Source: CAKVLS01 sp045534265 (lineage in GTDB: Bacteria > Bacillota > Clostridia > Christensenellales > UBA1242). From it: a DNA stretch of 64,000 bases. Position 1 is the first letter of the stretch. The number at the start of each line of letters is the position of its first letter. A program made the position numbers and the translations under genes. The stretch is taken from assembly GCA_045534265.1 (NCBI GenBank), contig JAZSJH010000005.1, forward strand, positions 186,001-250,000, read 5' to 3'. A model generated the notes under the pieces. It was not told where the DNA came from and made no database searches. It saw only the letters and a program-made list of their open reading frames with translations. Positions 48,528-57,634 of the stretch are shown here, piece after piece.

Positions 48528-49802
48528 ATGAGCAAAAAGAGAAGCAAAATCAAATTTATTATACTAGCTTTTGTTGCTGCTATAGGTATCTTCTTAACTT
48601 GCTTTAGTTTCCGTATACCTTTTACAAACACAACTTGGAAAGGTTTTGCCAATGCTATATCATTGGGCCTTGATATCAAGGGTGGTGTTTTGGCTGTATA
48701 CGAAGCTAATGTTGAAGATGAGTATCGAGATGAGTTTGAAACTAGACTTGATGCTACAGTTATGAGAATCGAGGATTTCCTTGTAAACGAAGGATATACA
48801 GAGGCAGTTGTTAGTAGACAAGGTTCTAATCGTATTAGAATAGAAGTTCCAGATGTTAACGATCCAGATGCAATATTTGCACTTATCGGCGAACCTGCAG
48901 AACTTTACATTACAGACACAGAAGGTGGAGAAGCTATCATCACAGGTAAACATATCGAATCTTGTGAAGCTGCTTACCAAAACAACGAGTGGGGCGTTTC
49001 TTTGAAATTCAATAGTGAAGGCAAAGAACTATTCTCAACTCTAACCAGCGATCACGTTGGAGAACAAATTTATATTTACATAGACGGAGAATTATTCTCT
49101 GCACCAACAGTTCAAGAAGCAATTTCTGGTGGTACAACATTTATCAATGGTATGTCAACTCAAGAAGGAGCAGAAGATTATGCTATGAAGATTTTGAGTG
49201 GTACATTCCAAGTTGACCTATCTGTTGTATCAAACTCAGTAGTTAGTGCAACACTTGGCGCTGACGCACTAAAATATGGCCTTATTGCTGGCGGTATTGG
49301 TTTAGTACTAATATTTGCATTTATGATTTGGCAATATGGTATGTTTGGTGTTATTGCAGACTTTGCACTTGTATTCTATGTACTACTACTTATGTTCTTC
49401 TTACAAGCTATTCCACTTGTACAATTGACACTTCCTGGTATTGCAGGTATCATATTGACTCTTGGTATGGCTGTTGATGGCAACGTTGTTATATTTGAAC
49501 GTATCAAAGAAGAGTATGCAAAAGGTAAGAAAATTCCTGCCAGTGTAAAAGCCGGTTTCAAAAGAGCCCTAGCATCTATCTTGGACGGAAATATTACAAC
49601 AATTATTGCTTCTATTGTATTGTATATACTAGGCACAGGTTCTATTAAGGGCTTTGCAGTTGTATTGTTTATAGGTACTGCTTTATCTATGTTTACATCA
49701 ACTGTCATAACTCGTGGACTTGTTAATATGTACTTGCCAATCAATAGTACAAAAGCAAAACTATACAGACTAAAAAGGGAGGATAAGGTAAATGAAATCT
49801 AA
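48528..49802 (+). CDS. secD: Protein translocase subunit SecD
   Basis: RND-like membrane component using the proton gradient to pull preproteins. 424 residues from ATG 48528 (SD GAAGGAG). First helix about 8-28, LGLDIKGG, then a compact periplasmic domain (ETRLDATVMRIEDFL; SRQGSNRIRIEVP). Then comes the GGTTFINGMSTQEGAEDYAM region, followed by five C-terminal helices with GMAVDGNVVIFERIKEE. It overlaps secF by 11 bases. Separate secD and secF genes contrast with the fused SecDF of Bacillus. Confidence 0.96.
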   Translation: MSKKRSKIKFIILAFVAAIGIFLTCFSFRIPFTNTTWKGFANAISLGLDIKGGVLAVYEANVEDEYRDEFETRLDATVMRIEDFLVNEGYTEAVVSRQGSNRIRIEVPDVNDPDAIFALIGEPAELYITDTEGGEAIITGKHIESCEAAYQNNEWGVSLKFNSEGKELFSTLTSDHVGEQIYIYIDGELFSAPTVQEAISGGTTFINGMSTQEGAEDYAMKILSGTFQVDLSVVSNSVVSATLGADALKYGLIAGGIGLVLIFAFMIWQYGMFGVIADFALVFYVLLLMFFLQAIPLVQLTLPGIAGIILTLGMAVDGNVVIFERIKEEYAKGKKIPASVKAGFKRALASILDGNITTIIASIVLYILGTGSIKGFAVVLFIGTALSMFTSTVITRGLVNMYLPINSTKAKLYRLKREDKVNEI

Positions 49803-50862
49803 AACTTCCTTTTCAACAGATAGATTTAGTAAGACAAATTATGACTTTGCAAAACATTCAAAATGGTATTGGATTGCATCTTGTGTAATTGTACTTGCTG
49901 GTATTATCGTTATGTTATGTGCAGGACTAAACCTAGGACTTGATTTTACTGGTGGTTCTGTCATTACTGTAAATCTAGGCAACGAAATATCTACTGACGC
50001 TGGATATAATAGTGCCCTTGACAAAATAGAACAAGTATTAAAAGATAACGGCGTAAAGATCTCAAGCGCTCAAAAAGAAGGTACAGGATCTAAAGCTTCT
50101 ATTATCGTTAAATACCAAGATATAGCTGGTTATAGTGATGTTAGAATGGACGACTTGACCAAAACTATGAGATTAGAAATTAACGAAGCTTTTGGTATTG
50201 ACATTACTGAACTTGGTGATGATGGCGACATTACTGTCAACTCAGAAAGAATCACAGCTTCTGCTAGATTTGACCTTATCTTCAATGCTGTTGTTGCTAT
50301 TATGTTTGCAACCTCTTTAATTTTGCTTTATATTGCTATAAGATTCGAAGCTTTGAGCGGACTATCATCAATTTTGGGATTGGTTCACGACCTTGTTGTA
50401 ACTATCTCTTTGGTTGCTATATTCCGTATTCCAGTTAATAGCTCATTTATAGCTGCCCTTATTACTATTGTTGGTTATTCTATCAATAACTCAATTATTA
50501 TCTTTGATAGAATTAGAGAAAATCTTGCTAAACCAAACCTTACTGATAAAACAAACAAAGAACTTGCTAATTTATCTATTAAGCAAACACTTACTAGAAC
50601 AATCAATACAACAATAACTACACTTATTGCTGTTATTACTCTAGCTATAATTGGTGTTACTTCTATTAGAGAGTTTATTGTTGTTATCATCATTGGTATT
50701 CTTGCTGGTTTCTATTCATCTGTTTTCCTTGTTCCAGAATTCTGGGCAAATACAAACAGAGCTAGAAAACTAACAAAACCAGTTACTACTGTAGAAGAAG
50801 TAGAAACAAATGATGACGATCCATCAGCAGAGGTTATAGAAGTTGTAGATGACAAACAATAA
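49792..50862 (+). CDS. secF: Protein translocase subunit SecF
   Basis: 356 residues, partner of SecD. GLDFTGGSVITVNLG after the first helix, then a periplasmic domain. Then follow helices with LGLVHDLVVTISLVAIFRIPVN and the conserved SINNSIIIFDRIRENL. The C-terminal acidic tail (EEVETNDDDPSAEVIEV) is cytoplasmic and poorly conserved. SD AGGGAGG inside secD. Terminator follows. Confidence 0.96.
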   Translation: MKSKTSFSTDRFSKTNYDFAKHSKWYWIASCVIVLAGIIVMLCAGLNLGLDFTGGSVITVNLGNEISTDAGYNSALDKIEQVLKDNGVKISSAQKEGTGSKASIIVKYQDIAGYSDVRMDDLTKTMRLEINEAFGIDITELGDDGDITVNSERITASARFDLIFNAVVAIMFATSLILLYIAIRFEALSGLSSILGLVHDLVVTISLVAIFRIPVNSSFIAALITIVGYSINNSIIIFDRIRENLAKPNLTDKTNKELANLSIKQTLTRTINTTITTLIAVITLAIIGVTSIREFIVVIIIGILAGFYSSVFLVPEFWANTNRARKLTKPVTTVEEVETNDDDPSAEVIEVVDDKQ

Positions 50863-50868
50863 TAATAT

Positions 50869-50901
50869 AGCCTTTCCTTCAATTTAGGAAAGGCTTTTTT
50901 T
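50869..50901 (+). terminator. Terminator after secF
   Basis: AGCCTTTCCT pairs perfectly with AGGAAAGGCT around TCAATTT, followed by T7. Confidence 0.92.
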
Positions 50902-50935
50902 ATAAAATGCTCCGATAATTAAAAGAGAGTAATGT

Positions 50936-53302
50936 ATGGAAAAATTAAAAGAACAATTTTCAAAAGAATATAATATAAGTCCAGCCGTTGTAGATATTCT
51001 TTTTGCAAGAGGTATTGATACTAAAGAAAAGATTGATGCTTTTCTAAACCCTAGCGAAAAAGACTTTCACGATCCATTTTTGCTAAAGGATATGGATAGA
51101 GCGGTAGAGAGAATAAAAAAAGCCCTAAAAGATGATGAAAGGGTTTTGATTTTTGGCGACTATGATGTTGATGGAGTGTCTGCTAGCGCTATTTTGATTA
51201 AGTATTTTGCCAGCCAAAATTTCTTTGTAGACTACTATTTACCAAATAGATATATAGATGGCTATGGCCTTACTTGTGAAGTTTTGGATAAAGTTAAAGA
51301 AAAGTATAACCCATCACTTATAATTACTGTTGACTGCGGTATTTCTTGTTACAAGGAAGTAGAGTACGCAAAAACTTTGGGTATAGATATTGTAGTAACA
51401 GACCACCACGATATCCCAGAAATTTTGCCAGATACAATAACAGTCAATGCAAAACTTCCTAACCAAAAATACCCATTTAGTCAGTTATGCGGTACAGGTG
51501 TTGCCTTTAAGCTAGTACAAGCCCTTTCTGGACTAGAAGAGGCAAAAAAATACCTTGGCATTTGCGCAGTAGCTACTATTGCTGATATTGTACCTTTGCA
51601 AGACGAAAATAGAGCAATTGTAACACTTGGTCTAAAAGACTTGGAAAATAACCTACCACTTGGTCTTAAAATGCTAATCAAAGACAATAAACTAAGTTAT
51701 AACCTTATGGCTAGTGATATTGCCTTTAGACTATCACCAAAAATTAACGCCGCAGGTCGTATGGGCGACCCAACTGTTGCATTAAGACTTTATATAAAAG
51801 AAGATAAAAAAGTCCTTGCAAAAACTATTGAAACTCTAAACGAACAAAACCTAACACGCCAAGCTCTTTGCAATAAAGTATACGAAGATGCTATCAAAAT
51901 GATAGACAAGATAAACATCTCAAAATACAAAGCAATTGTCCTTTATTCTAAAAACTGGGACAGCGGCATCTTGGGCATTGTAAGTGCGAAAATTGCAGGT
52001 GAGTTTAACAAGCCAACTATACTATTTTCAGAGGTTGGAGACGAGCTAAAAGGCTCTGCAAGGTCAATTAATGACATAAACATATGTGAGACAATTGCCG
52101 GTATCAAAGAAGTTGTAGAAGCTTTTGGCGGACACAAGATGGCGGCAGGTCTTACTATTAAAACAAAGCACTTTGGCAGCTTTATCAAAAGCCTTAATGA
52201 GTCTTTGGCAAAAAATTATACTCACGAAGATTTCTTGTCAAAAGTAGAGTATGACTTCAAACTAAAGCCAGACGAAATAACCGAAAAACTAATCAAAGAC
52301 TTAGATGTTTTAGAGCCTTGTGGTTGCGGAAACCCAAAACCTATATTTATGATTGATTTTGAAAAACTAAATGTTTCTTCAATGGGTAATTTCCCAAACC
52401 ACCTAAACATTTCTTCTAAAAACTTTAATATAGTAGCTTTTAACAGCTCAGAGTACGCTACAGTTCTTAAAAACTCAAACAGTCAGTCAATTACTGTTGA
52501 GCTTCAAATTAGCGAATTTAAGGGCAAAAAATACCTAAAAGGTATAGCAAAAAATATCTATACAGGAACACTTTCTAAACCAAAAAACAATGATGTTTTG
52601 TATGGCGAATATTGTTTGCAACTAAATCACAAAGATACTAACGAAAAGTACTATAATCAATTTAACAAACAAGGTCTTATCAAACTTATAAACGAAGCAA
52701 AAGACAATAAGATAGGCACGCTATTTGTTGCAAGTACTTACGAAAGTTATATTCAATTTGTAGAACAATTTGAAGATTTGAAGCTAACTCACAACTATTT
52801 TTATCTTACAAATCGCAACGCCGAAAACTCAATTATTTTAGCTCCGGCTAGTTTTGATGGCTTCAATTTATATTCAAAGATAGTTTTCATTGACCCAATT
52901 TTGGACAAAAAATACCTAAATTCGGTCGCTAATAGCACTTTTGCCAAAATTTATTACACTGGATATAAAAAGGTAAACAACAATATTTTCAAAGGCCTAT
53001 CAACAGACCGAAATGTCTTTGGGCAATATTACAAGATGCTTAGTGATTTGACAAAAAAACTAATATCTTTTGAAAATCGTTTTGATATATTCAAACATCT
53101 AAAACTTCTAAACCCACAAGCAAAGAAGCTGTCATATAGGCAATTTGTATTCTGCTTATATACTTTTATAGAGCTTAATATTTTTAGCCTAGAACAAGAT
53201 GGCGAATATATAACTCTTAACGAAAACCAAAAGGTATTTTCAAATCTTTCAAACTCAAGTTTTTACAATACAATTAGTTTATTACTTGCAACAATTGATT
53301 AG
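50936..53302 (+). CDS. recJ: Single-stranded-DNA-specific exonuclease RecJ
   Basis: 5'-3' exonuclease for recombination and repair. DHH-phosphoesterase motifs: FGDYDVDGVSA (about residue 74), VDCGIS, VTDHHD (about 155), LCGTGVAFKL. The DHHA1 motif ISKYKAIV...GILGIVSAKI and FGGHKMAAGLT follow. OB-fold at about 455-545, then a C-terminal extension of over 200 residues as in Firmicute RecJ. 788 residues. GAGAG SD, modest. Confidence 0.95.
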   Translation: MEKLKEQFSKEYNISPAVVDILFARGIDTKEKIDAFLNPSEKDFHDPFLLKDMDRAVERIKKALKDDERVLIFGDYDVDGVSASAILIKYFASQNFFVDYYLPNRYIDGYGLTCEVLDKVKEKYNPSLIITVDCGISCYKEVEYAKTLGIDIVVTDHHDIPEILPDTITVNAKLPNQKYPFSQLCGTGVAFKLVQALSGLEEAKKYLGICAVATIADIVPLQDENRAIVTLGLKDLENNLPLGLKMLIKDNKLSYNLMASDIAFRLSPKINAAGRMGDPTVALRLYIKEDKKVLAKTIETLNEQNLTRQALCNKVYEDAIKMIDKINISKYKAIVLYSKNWDSGILGIVSAKIAGEFNKPTILFSEVGDELKGSARSINDINICETIAGIKEVVEAFGGHKMAAGLTIKTKHFGSFIKSLNESLAKNYTHEDFLSKVEYDFKLKPDEITEKLIKDLDVLEPCGCGNPKPIFMIDFEKLNVSSMGNFPNHLNISSKNFNIVAFNSSEYATVLKNSNSQSITVELQISEFKGKKYLKGIAKNIYTGTLSKPKNNDVLYGEYCLQLNHKDTNEKYYNQFNKQGLIKLINEAKDNKIGTLFVASTYESYIQFVEQFEDLKLTHNYFYLTNRNAENSIILAPASFDGFNLYSKIVFIDPILDKKYLNSVANSTFAKIYYTGYKKVNNNIFKGLSTDRNVFGQYYKMLSDLTKKLISFENRFDIFKHLKLLNPQAKKLSYRQFVFCLYTFIELNIFSLEQDGEYITLNENQKVFSNLSNSSFYNTISLLLATID

Positions 53303-53368
53303 GAGATTTTTTCAAAATCATTTATAATAAAATAAGTAAATTGATTTTACTAAAAAGGAAGAGTATAA

Positions 53369-54031
53369 ATGACTGTACAAGAACTAAGAAAAGAAAAATC
53401 AAACAAGTTTATTAAAGAGCTTGGAATTGATTATTTAGAGAGTTTGCCACTTGTAGAAAGTAGCGAAGAAGTAACCTTAAAAAGCATTGATGATATTTGC
53501 AAGAGAATTTTTGCAAGTGTTATATCTATTCAACTTGCCTGCGACATTGATCAAGGCAATGACTATGAAGGTTCAAAAAACTTTTTTGAAGGACTACTTG
53601 ATAAATATGGCGTAAAAGATTGCTTGCTTCCAGATGAAGCAAAACTATTTGATGGCACTTATAACCAAAAAGTTGTTGTAAATGTTACATGGAATTATGA
53701 AGCAACTTGGTCACTTCTTTGGGCTTTGGGACTTGTTGAAGATATGAATAAACCTTTTGCTGTTTGTGACTCAGAAAAAGTAGTTACCTTGATTGCTCCT
53801 TGCGCATCAATTGATGAATTTAAGTCAAAAATCAAAATGAGAGATATCGAAGAAATTTTGGATATGTTAGACTTGTTCTATCGTTATCATTGGGCAGTCG
53901 TTGACAAAAACATCAATCCAAACACAAATATCGGTCAATTATACCCAGATATTGTTTGGGAGAGAAGAAAAGGCCTTGAATGGCTAATCTCAAAAGAAGA
54001 AGACTGGGACGAAATCTCACTTGATACATAA
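53369..54031 (+). CDS. DUF4272 domain protein
   Basis: 220 residues. The core VVVNVTWNYEATWSLLWALGLVEDMNKPF matches the DUF4272 hallmark (W-x-YEA-x-W-x-LLWALG). An earlier helix IKSIDDICKRIFA-like region and the final W...RKGLEWLI also fit. Function unknown; family members are often solitary or near toxin-immunity loci. SD AAGGAAGAG. TATAAT at 53322-53327 may be its -10. Single-gene unit between recJ and rpsO. Confidence 0.85.
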   Translation: MTVQELRKEKSNKFIKELGIDYLESLPLVESSEEVTLKSIDDICKRIFASVISIQLACDIDQGNDYEGSKNFFEGLLDKYGVKDCLLPDEAKLFDGTYNQKVVVNVTWNYEATWSLLWALGLVEDMNKPFAVCDSEKVVTLIAPCASIDEFKSKIKMRDIEEILDMLDLFYRYHWAVVDKNINPNTNIGQLYPDIVWERRKGLEWLISKEEDWDEISLDT

Positions 54032-54036
54032 AAAAT

Positions 54037-54077
54037 AGAAAGCTACTGGTTTTATGCCAAAAGCTTTCTTTTTTTAT
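54037..54077 (+). terminator. Terminator after the DUF4272 gene
   Basis: GAAAGCT pairs with AGCTTTC across a 17-base loop, with T7 tail. Confidence 0.7.
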
Positions 54078-54124
54078 TATAGTTTGTATTAAATATAAAT
54101 TATATATATAATTAAAAATAATAC

Positions 54125-54153
54125 TAGACAAAGGCATTTATTTGTGTTATTAT
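54125..54153 (+). promoter_or_regulatory. rpsO promoter
   Basis: TAGACA (54125-54130), 17-base spacer, TATTAT (54148-54153); start about 54160. Confidence 0.65.
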
Positions 54154-54172
54154 ATTTTCGTACCTAAAACAA

Positions 54173-54239
54173 GGGTTAGCGATATAGTTTACTCCTTTAA
54201 GCTAATCGTTGTTTTTGGCAAATATTGCAAAAAAGGAGT
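54173..54239 (+). promoter_or_regulatory. rpsO leader with SD-complementary sequence
   Basis: GGTTAGC and GCTAATC can close a stem whose loop carries ACTCCTTT (54191-54198). This is exactly complementary to AAAGGAGT (54232-54239), the rpsO SD. Two exclusive structures are possible, fitting a translational autoregulation switch. Confidence 0.5.
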
Positions 54240-54248
54240 TTTCAAATT

Positions 54249-54500
54249 ATGGAAAAGCAAGAAATTATCAAGGCTTATGCTAGAAAAGAAGGCGACACTG
54301 GTTCAGCTGAAGTTCAAATCGCATTGCTTACAAGCAGAATTGAACACCTAACAGAGCACCTTAAAGCAAACCCAAATGACAAACACTCTAGAAGAGGTTT
54401 GTTCCAACTTGTTGGTAAAAGAAAAGGTATGCTTAAATATCTAGAAAGCAAAGATATTGAGAAGTACAGAGAAATCAAAGCAAAACTTAATATCAGATAA
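54249..54500 (+). CDS. rpsO: 30S ribosomal protein uS15
   Basis: 83 residues from ATG 54249: MEKQEIIKAYARKEGDTGS, AEVQIALLTSRI, LTEHLKANPNDKHSRRGL, MLKYLESKD. Binds 16S rRNA and organises the central domain. The in-frame ATG 24 bases upstream would lie before the SD AAAAAGGAG. rpsO-pnp is a conserved pair; a long hairpin separates them here. Confidence 0.97.
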   Translation: MEKQEIIKAYARKEGDTGSAEVQIALLTSRIEHLTEHLKANPNDKHSRRGLFQLVGKRKGMLKYLESKDIEKYREIKAKLNIR

Positions 54501-54503
54501 TTT

Positions 54504-54557
54504 AATAGCGGGTTAAAATCTTCATAGGTATATGGAGATTTTCCGCTATTTTTTATT
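54504..54557 (+). terminator. Long hairpin/terminator between rpsO and pnp
   Basis: Outer stem AATAGCGG / CCGCTATT and inner stem AAAATCT / AGATTTT around a 14-base loop, followed by T6. It could be a terminator or an RNase III target of the kind that controls pnp in E. coli. Confidence 0.8.
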
Positions 54558-54585
54558 AAAATTTTTATAAGGAGATTATTTTTGT

Positions 54586-56679
54586 ATGAGTAATAAAGAC
54601 GCTCAAATTTTTGAAACAACACTTGGCGGCAGAACTTTGCAAGTAGAACTTGGCAAATATTCTGAACAAGCCAACGGTGCTTGCTTTGTTAGATGCGGCG
54701 AAACAGTTATCCAAGCTTGCGTAACTATGGCAAAAGCACCAAGAGATGGTATTGATTTCTTCCCACTTGGAGTTGACTTTGAAGAAAAAATGTATTCAGT
54801 AGGCAAAATCCCTGGTGGTTTTAAGAAAAGAGAAGGTAGACCATCTGATAAGGCTATCCTTACATCTCGTCTTATCGATAGACCTTTAAGACCTTTGTTC
54901 CCAAAAGGTTTTTACAATGACGTAGCTGTTGTAACTACAGCTTTGTCTGTTGACCCTAACATTGCCCCAGAACCAATCGCAATGCTAGCTTCATCAGTAG
55001 CCCTTTCTATATCTGATATCCCATTTGGCGGACCTACAGGCTCTGTAGCTATCGGTATGATTGATGGTGAGTATATCATCAACCCAGACCTTGCTCAAAG
55101 AGAAGTAAGCGAGATGTACGTATACGTTAGCGGTACAAAAGAAGCAATCTTGATGGTTGAAGCTGGCGCTAATGAAGTGTCAGAAAAACAAATGCTAGAC
55201 GCTATTATGTTTGCTCACGAAGAAATTAAAAAGCTTATTAGCTTCCAAGAAGATATCGTAGCAAAAGCTGGCAAACCAAAGAACACAGAAGTTCCTATCT
55301 CACTTCCTGATCCAGAAATTGACAAGGCAGTTAGAGAATATGCAAACGATATGCTAGACAACGCTCTAGATACATTTGATAGAGAAGAAAGACAAACAAG
55401 ACAAGAACAAGTAGACAAAGACACTAAAGAACATTTTGCAGAAATCTATCCAGAAAAAGATAAGATGATTGGCGAAATTCTTTATAAGATGACTAAAGAA
55501 AAAGTTAGAGCAAAAATCCTAAACAACGGCGTAAGACCTGATGGAAGATCTCTTACTGAAATCAGACCTATCTGGTGTGACGCTGGCGTACTTCCTAGAG
55601 TACACGGCTCTGGTGTATTTACTAGAGGACAAACTCAAGTTCTTACAACTTGCACACTAGGCACAATCGGCGAAGTTCAAAAACTAGAAGGCCTAGATGA
55701 TGAAGATGCAAAGAGATATATTCACCATTACAATATGCCACCATATGCAACTGGTGAAGCTAGACCTCTAAAGAGCCCAGGCAGAAGAGAAATCGGTCAC
55801 GGCGCACTAGCTGAAAGAGCTCTAGAACCTGTTATCCCAAGCGAAGAAGAATTCCCATACGCTCTAAGACTTGTTAGCGAAGTTTTGAGCTCAAATGGTA
55901 GCTCATCTATGGCAAGTACTTGCGGTTCAACACTAGCCCTAATGGACGCTGGTGTTCCTATCAAAGCTCCTGTTGCTGGTATTGCTATGGGACTTATCAA
56001 AGACACAGATAGCTCAAAAGTAGCAGTTCTTAGCGATATCCAAGGTCTAGAAGACTTCCTTGGCGATATGGACTTTAAGGTTACTGGTACTACAAAAGGT
56101 ATCACAGCTATCCAAATGGATATCAAAATCAAAGGTATTGATGAAAATATCCTAACAACAGCTCTTGAGCAAGCAAGAAAAGGTAGACTAGAAATTTTGG
56201 ACAAAATGCTAGCTGTTCTTCCAAAATCTAGACCACAACTTTCAAAATATGCTCCAAAAATCATTACATTTAGCATCAATCCAGACAAAATCAAAGATGT
56301 TATCGGTTCTGGCGGAAAGACAATCAATAAGATTATTGAAGAAACTGGTGTAAAAATCGATATTGATGACGACGGACAAGTATTTGTAGCAACTACTGAT
56401 GATGAAATGGCTCAAAAAGCAAAACAAATCATTCTAAACATTGCAGAAGACCTAGAAGTTGGAAAAATCTATTCTGGTAAAGTTGTAAAACTAATGCAAT
56501 TTGGTGCATTTGTTGAAATCGCTCCAGGAAAAGATGGTATGATTCATATCTCTAAACTTTCTTCTCAAAGAGTAGAAAAAGTTGAAGACGTTGTTAAAGT
56601 TGGTGACGCTGTAGAAGTAGAAGTTATCAAAATTGACAACAAAGGTAGAGTTGACCTAAAACTTGTTTCAAAAGAATAA
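54586..56679 (+). CDS. pnp: Polyribonucleotide nucleotidyltransferase (PNPase)
   Basis: Phosphorolytic 3'-5' exoribonuclease. Two RNase PH domains are visible (FEEKMYSVGKIPGGFKKREG; RPLFPKGF; second core THVHGSGVFTRGQTQ-like PRVHGSGVFTRGQTQVL and STCGSTLALMDAG with catalytic Asp). Then come KH (KIKDVIGSGGKTINKIIEE) and S1 (GKVVKLMQFGAFVEI) domains. 697 residues. SD AAGGAG. Confidence 0.98.
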   Translation: MSNKDAQIFETTLGGRTLQVELGKYSEQANGACFVRCGETVIQACVTMAKAPRDGIDFFPLGVDFEEKMYSVGKIPGGFKKREGRPSDKAILTSRLIDRPLRPLFPKGFYNDVAVVTTALSVDPNIAPEPIAMLASSVALSISDIPFGGPTGSVAIGMIDGEYIINPDLAQREVSEMYVYVSGTKEAILMVEAGANEVSEKQMLDAIMFAHEEIKKLISFQEDIVAKAGKPKNTEVPISLPDPEIDKAVREYANDMLDNALDTFDREERQTRQEQVDKDTKEHFAEIYPEKDKMIGEILYKMTKEKVRAKILNNGVRPDGRSLTEIRPIWCDAGVLPRVHGSGVFTRGQTQVLTTCTLGTIGEVQKLEGLDDEDAKRYIHHYNMPPYATGEARPLKSPGRREIGHGALAERALEPVIPSEEEFPYALRLVSEVLSSNGSSSMASTCGSTLALMDAGVPIKAPVAGIAMGLIKDTDSSKVAVLSDIQGLEDFLGDMDFKVTGTTKGITAIQMDIKIKGIDENILTTALEQARKGRLEILDKMLAVLPKSRPQLSKYAPKIITFSINPDKIKDVIGSGGKTINKIIEETGVKIDIDDDGQVFVATTDDEMAQKAKQIILNIAEDLEVGKIYSGKVVKLMQFGAFVEIAPGKDGMIHISKLSSQRVEKVEDVVKVGDAVEVEVIKIDNKGRVDLKLVSKE

Positions 56680-56695
56680 TTCCTTATATTAAACA

Positions 56696-56726
56696 AAACA
56701 CTCGCAAATAGCGGGTGTTTTTTTTA
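56696..56726 (+). terminator. Terminator after pnp
   Basis: AAACACTCGC pairs with GCGGGTGTTT (one G-U pair) around AAATA, followed by T tail. Confidence 0.88.
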
Positions 56727-56792
56727 TTTCAAATAACTTTTCTACAACTAAAAATTTGCATATAAAAAATACATAAAACAAATTACAAATCA

Positions 56793-56805
56793 TATAATGA
56801 TTGTA
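56793..56805 (+). promoter_or_regulatory. -10 box of ylxY, leaderless geometry
   Basis: TATAAT (56793-56798), then seven bases to ATG 56806. The -35 is not recognisable. No SD. An alternative ATG at 56797 overlaps the -10 box itself and is unlikely. Confidence 0.5.
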
Positions 56806-57537
56806 ATGAAAGTTATATTTTTTAGACAATCAAAAAGTTCAAAATTATTCCATATTATTGCCAATTTGAGTATTGCGCTAGTTGTATTATTGGTTGGTTT
56901 TGTATCGTTTTTTTCGCCAGCTGTTTCTGTTGCATACTTAAAAAATTACGAAGCAATATATCAAGGCAATACCGATAAAAACAATGTATCGCTTATGTTT
57001 AATGTTTACTGGGGAACAGAGTATATAGAACCGATTTTAGACGTATTGCTAAGTCATAATGCTCCTGCGACATTCTTTGTTGGCGGTAGTTGGCTGGCAC
57101 AAAATAATTATACTTTTGACCTAATTTTGAACGCTAATTGCGAAGTAGGTAATCACGGATACAATCACAAAGACCACACAAAACTTAATAAAAAGCAAAA
57201 TATAGAAGAGATATCAAACACTCACAATTTGGTCAAAAATCTGGCAGATACCGATATGACATTGTTTGCGCCACCATCAGGAGCGTATAATAAGCAAACC
57301 CTAGAAGTTGCAAGTTCACTTGGATACAATACAATAATGTGGTCAAAAGATACAATCGACTGGAGAGATAAAAATGCCGACTTAATATACAGTAGAGCGA
57401 CCAAAAATCTTGCAAACGGAGACCTTATTTTGATGCATCCAACCGAAAAGACGCTTGCGGCTTTAGACAATATAATTAAAGAAATAAAAAGGCAAGGTTT
57501 TAAGATTGTTTCGGTTAGTGAAAATATTGAAAGTTGA
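56806..57537 (+). CDS. ylxY: YlxY-like polysaccharide deacetylase homologue
   Basis: 243 residues. An N-terminal membrane anchor or signal (IANLSIALVVLLVGFVSFF) is followed by a NodB-type domain. Where active enzymes have TFDDGP, this protein has MFNVYWGTEY, so the catalytic/metal Asp pair is missing. GNHGYNHKDH retains the His motif, and APPSGAYN and ILMHPTEKT match later motifs. This same variant (N-x-x-WG-x-EY) and the position between pnp and an M16 peptidase gene identify YlxY. Probably secreted or membrane-attached; function unproven. Confidence 0.82.
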   Translation: MKVIFFRQSKSSKLFHIIANLSIALVVLLVGFVSFFSPAVSVAYLKNYEAIYQGNTDKNNVSLMFNVYWGTEYIEPILDVLLSHNAPATFFVGGSWLAQNNYTFDLILNANCEVGNHGYNHKDHTKLNKKQNIEEISNTHNLVKNLADTDMTLFAPPSGAYNKQTLEVASSLGYNTIMWSKDTIDWRDKNADLIYSRATKNLANGDLILMHPTEKTLAALDNIIKEIKRQGFKIVSVSENIES

Positions 57538-57634
57538 AAAAAATAGTCGTTTTTAGTTATTGTTTTTAGGATAATTTGTTATAATACTTTTATATATTTT
57601 TACAAATGTGTTATACTAGTTTTAGGAGAAAATT

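Noticed and set aside
55797..56327. Minus-strand open frame of 176 codons inside pnp
   Set aside because: Fully covered by conserved PNPase codons; no family features or expression signals.
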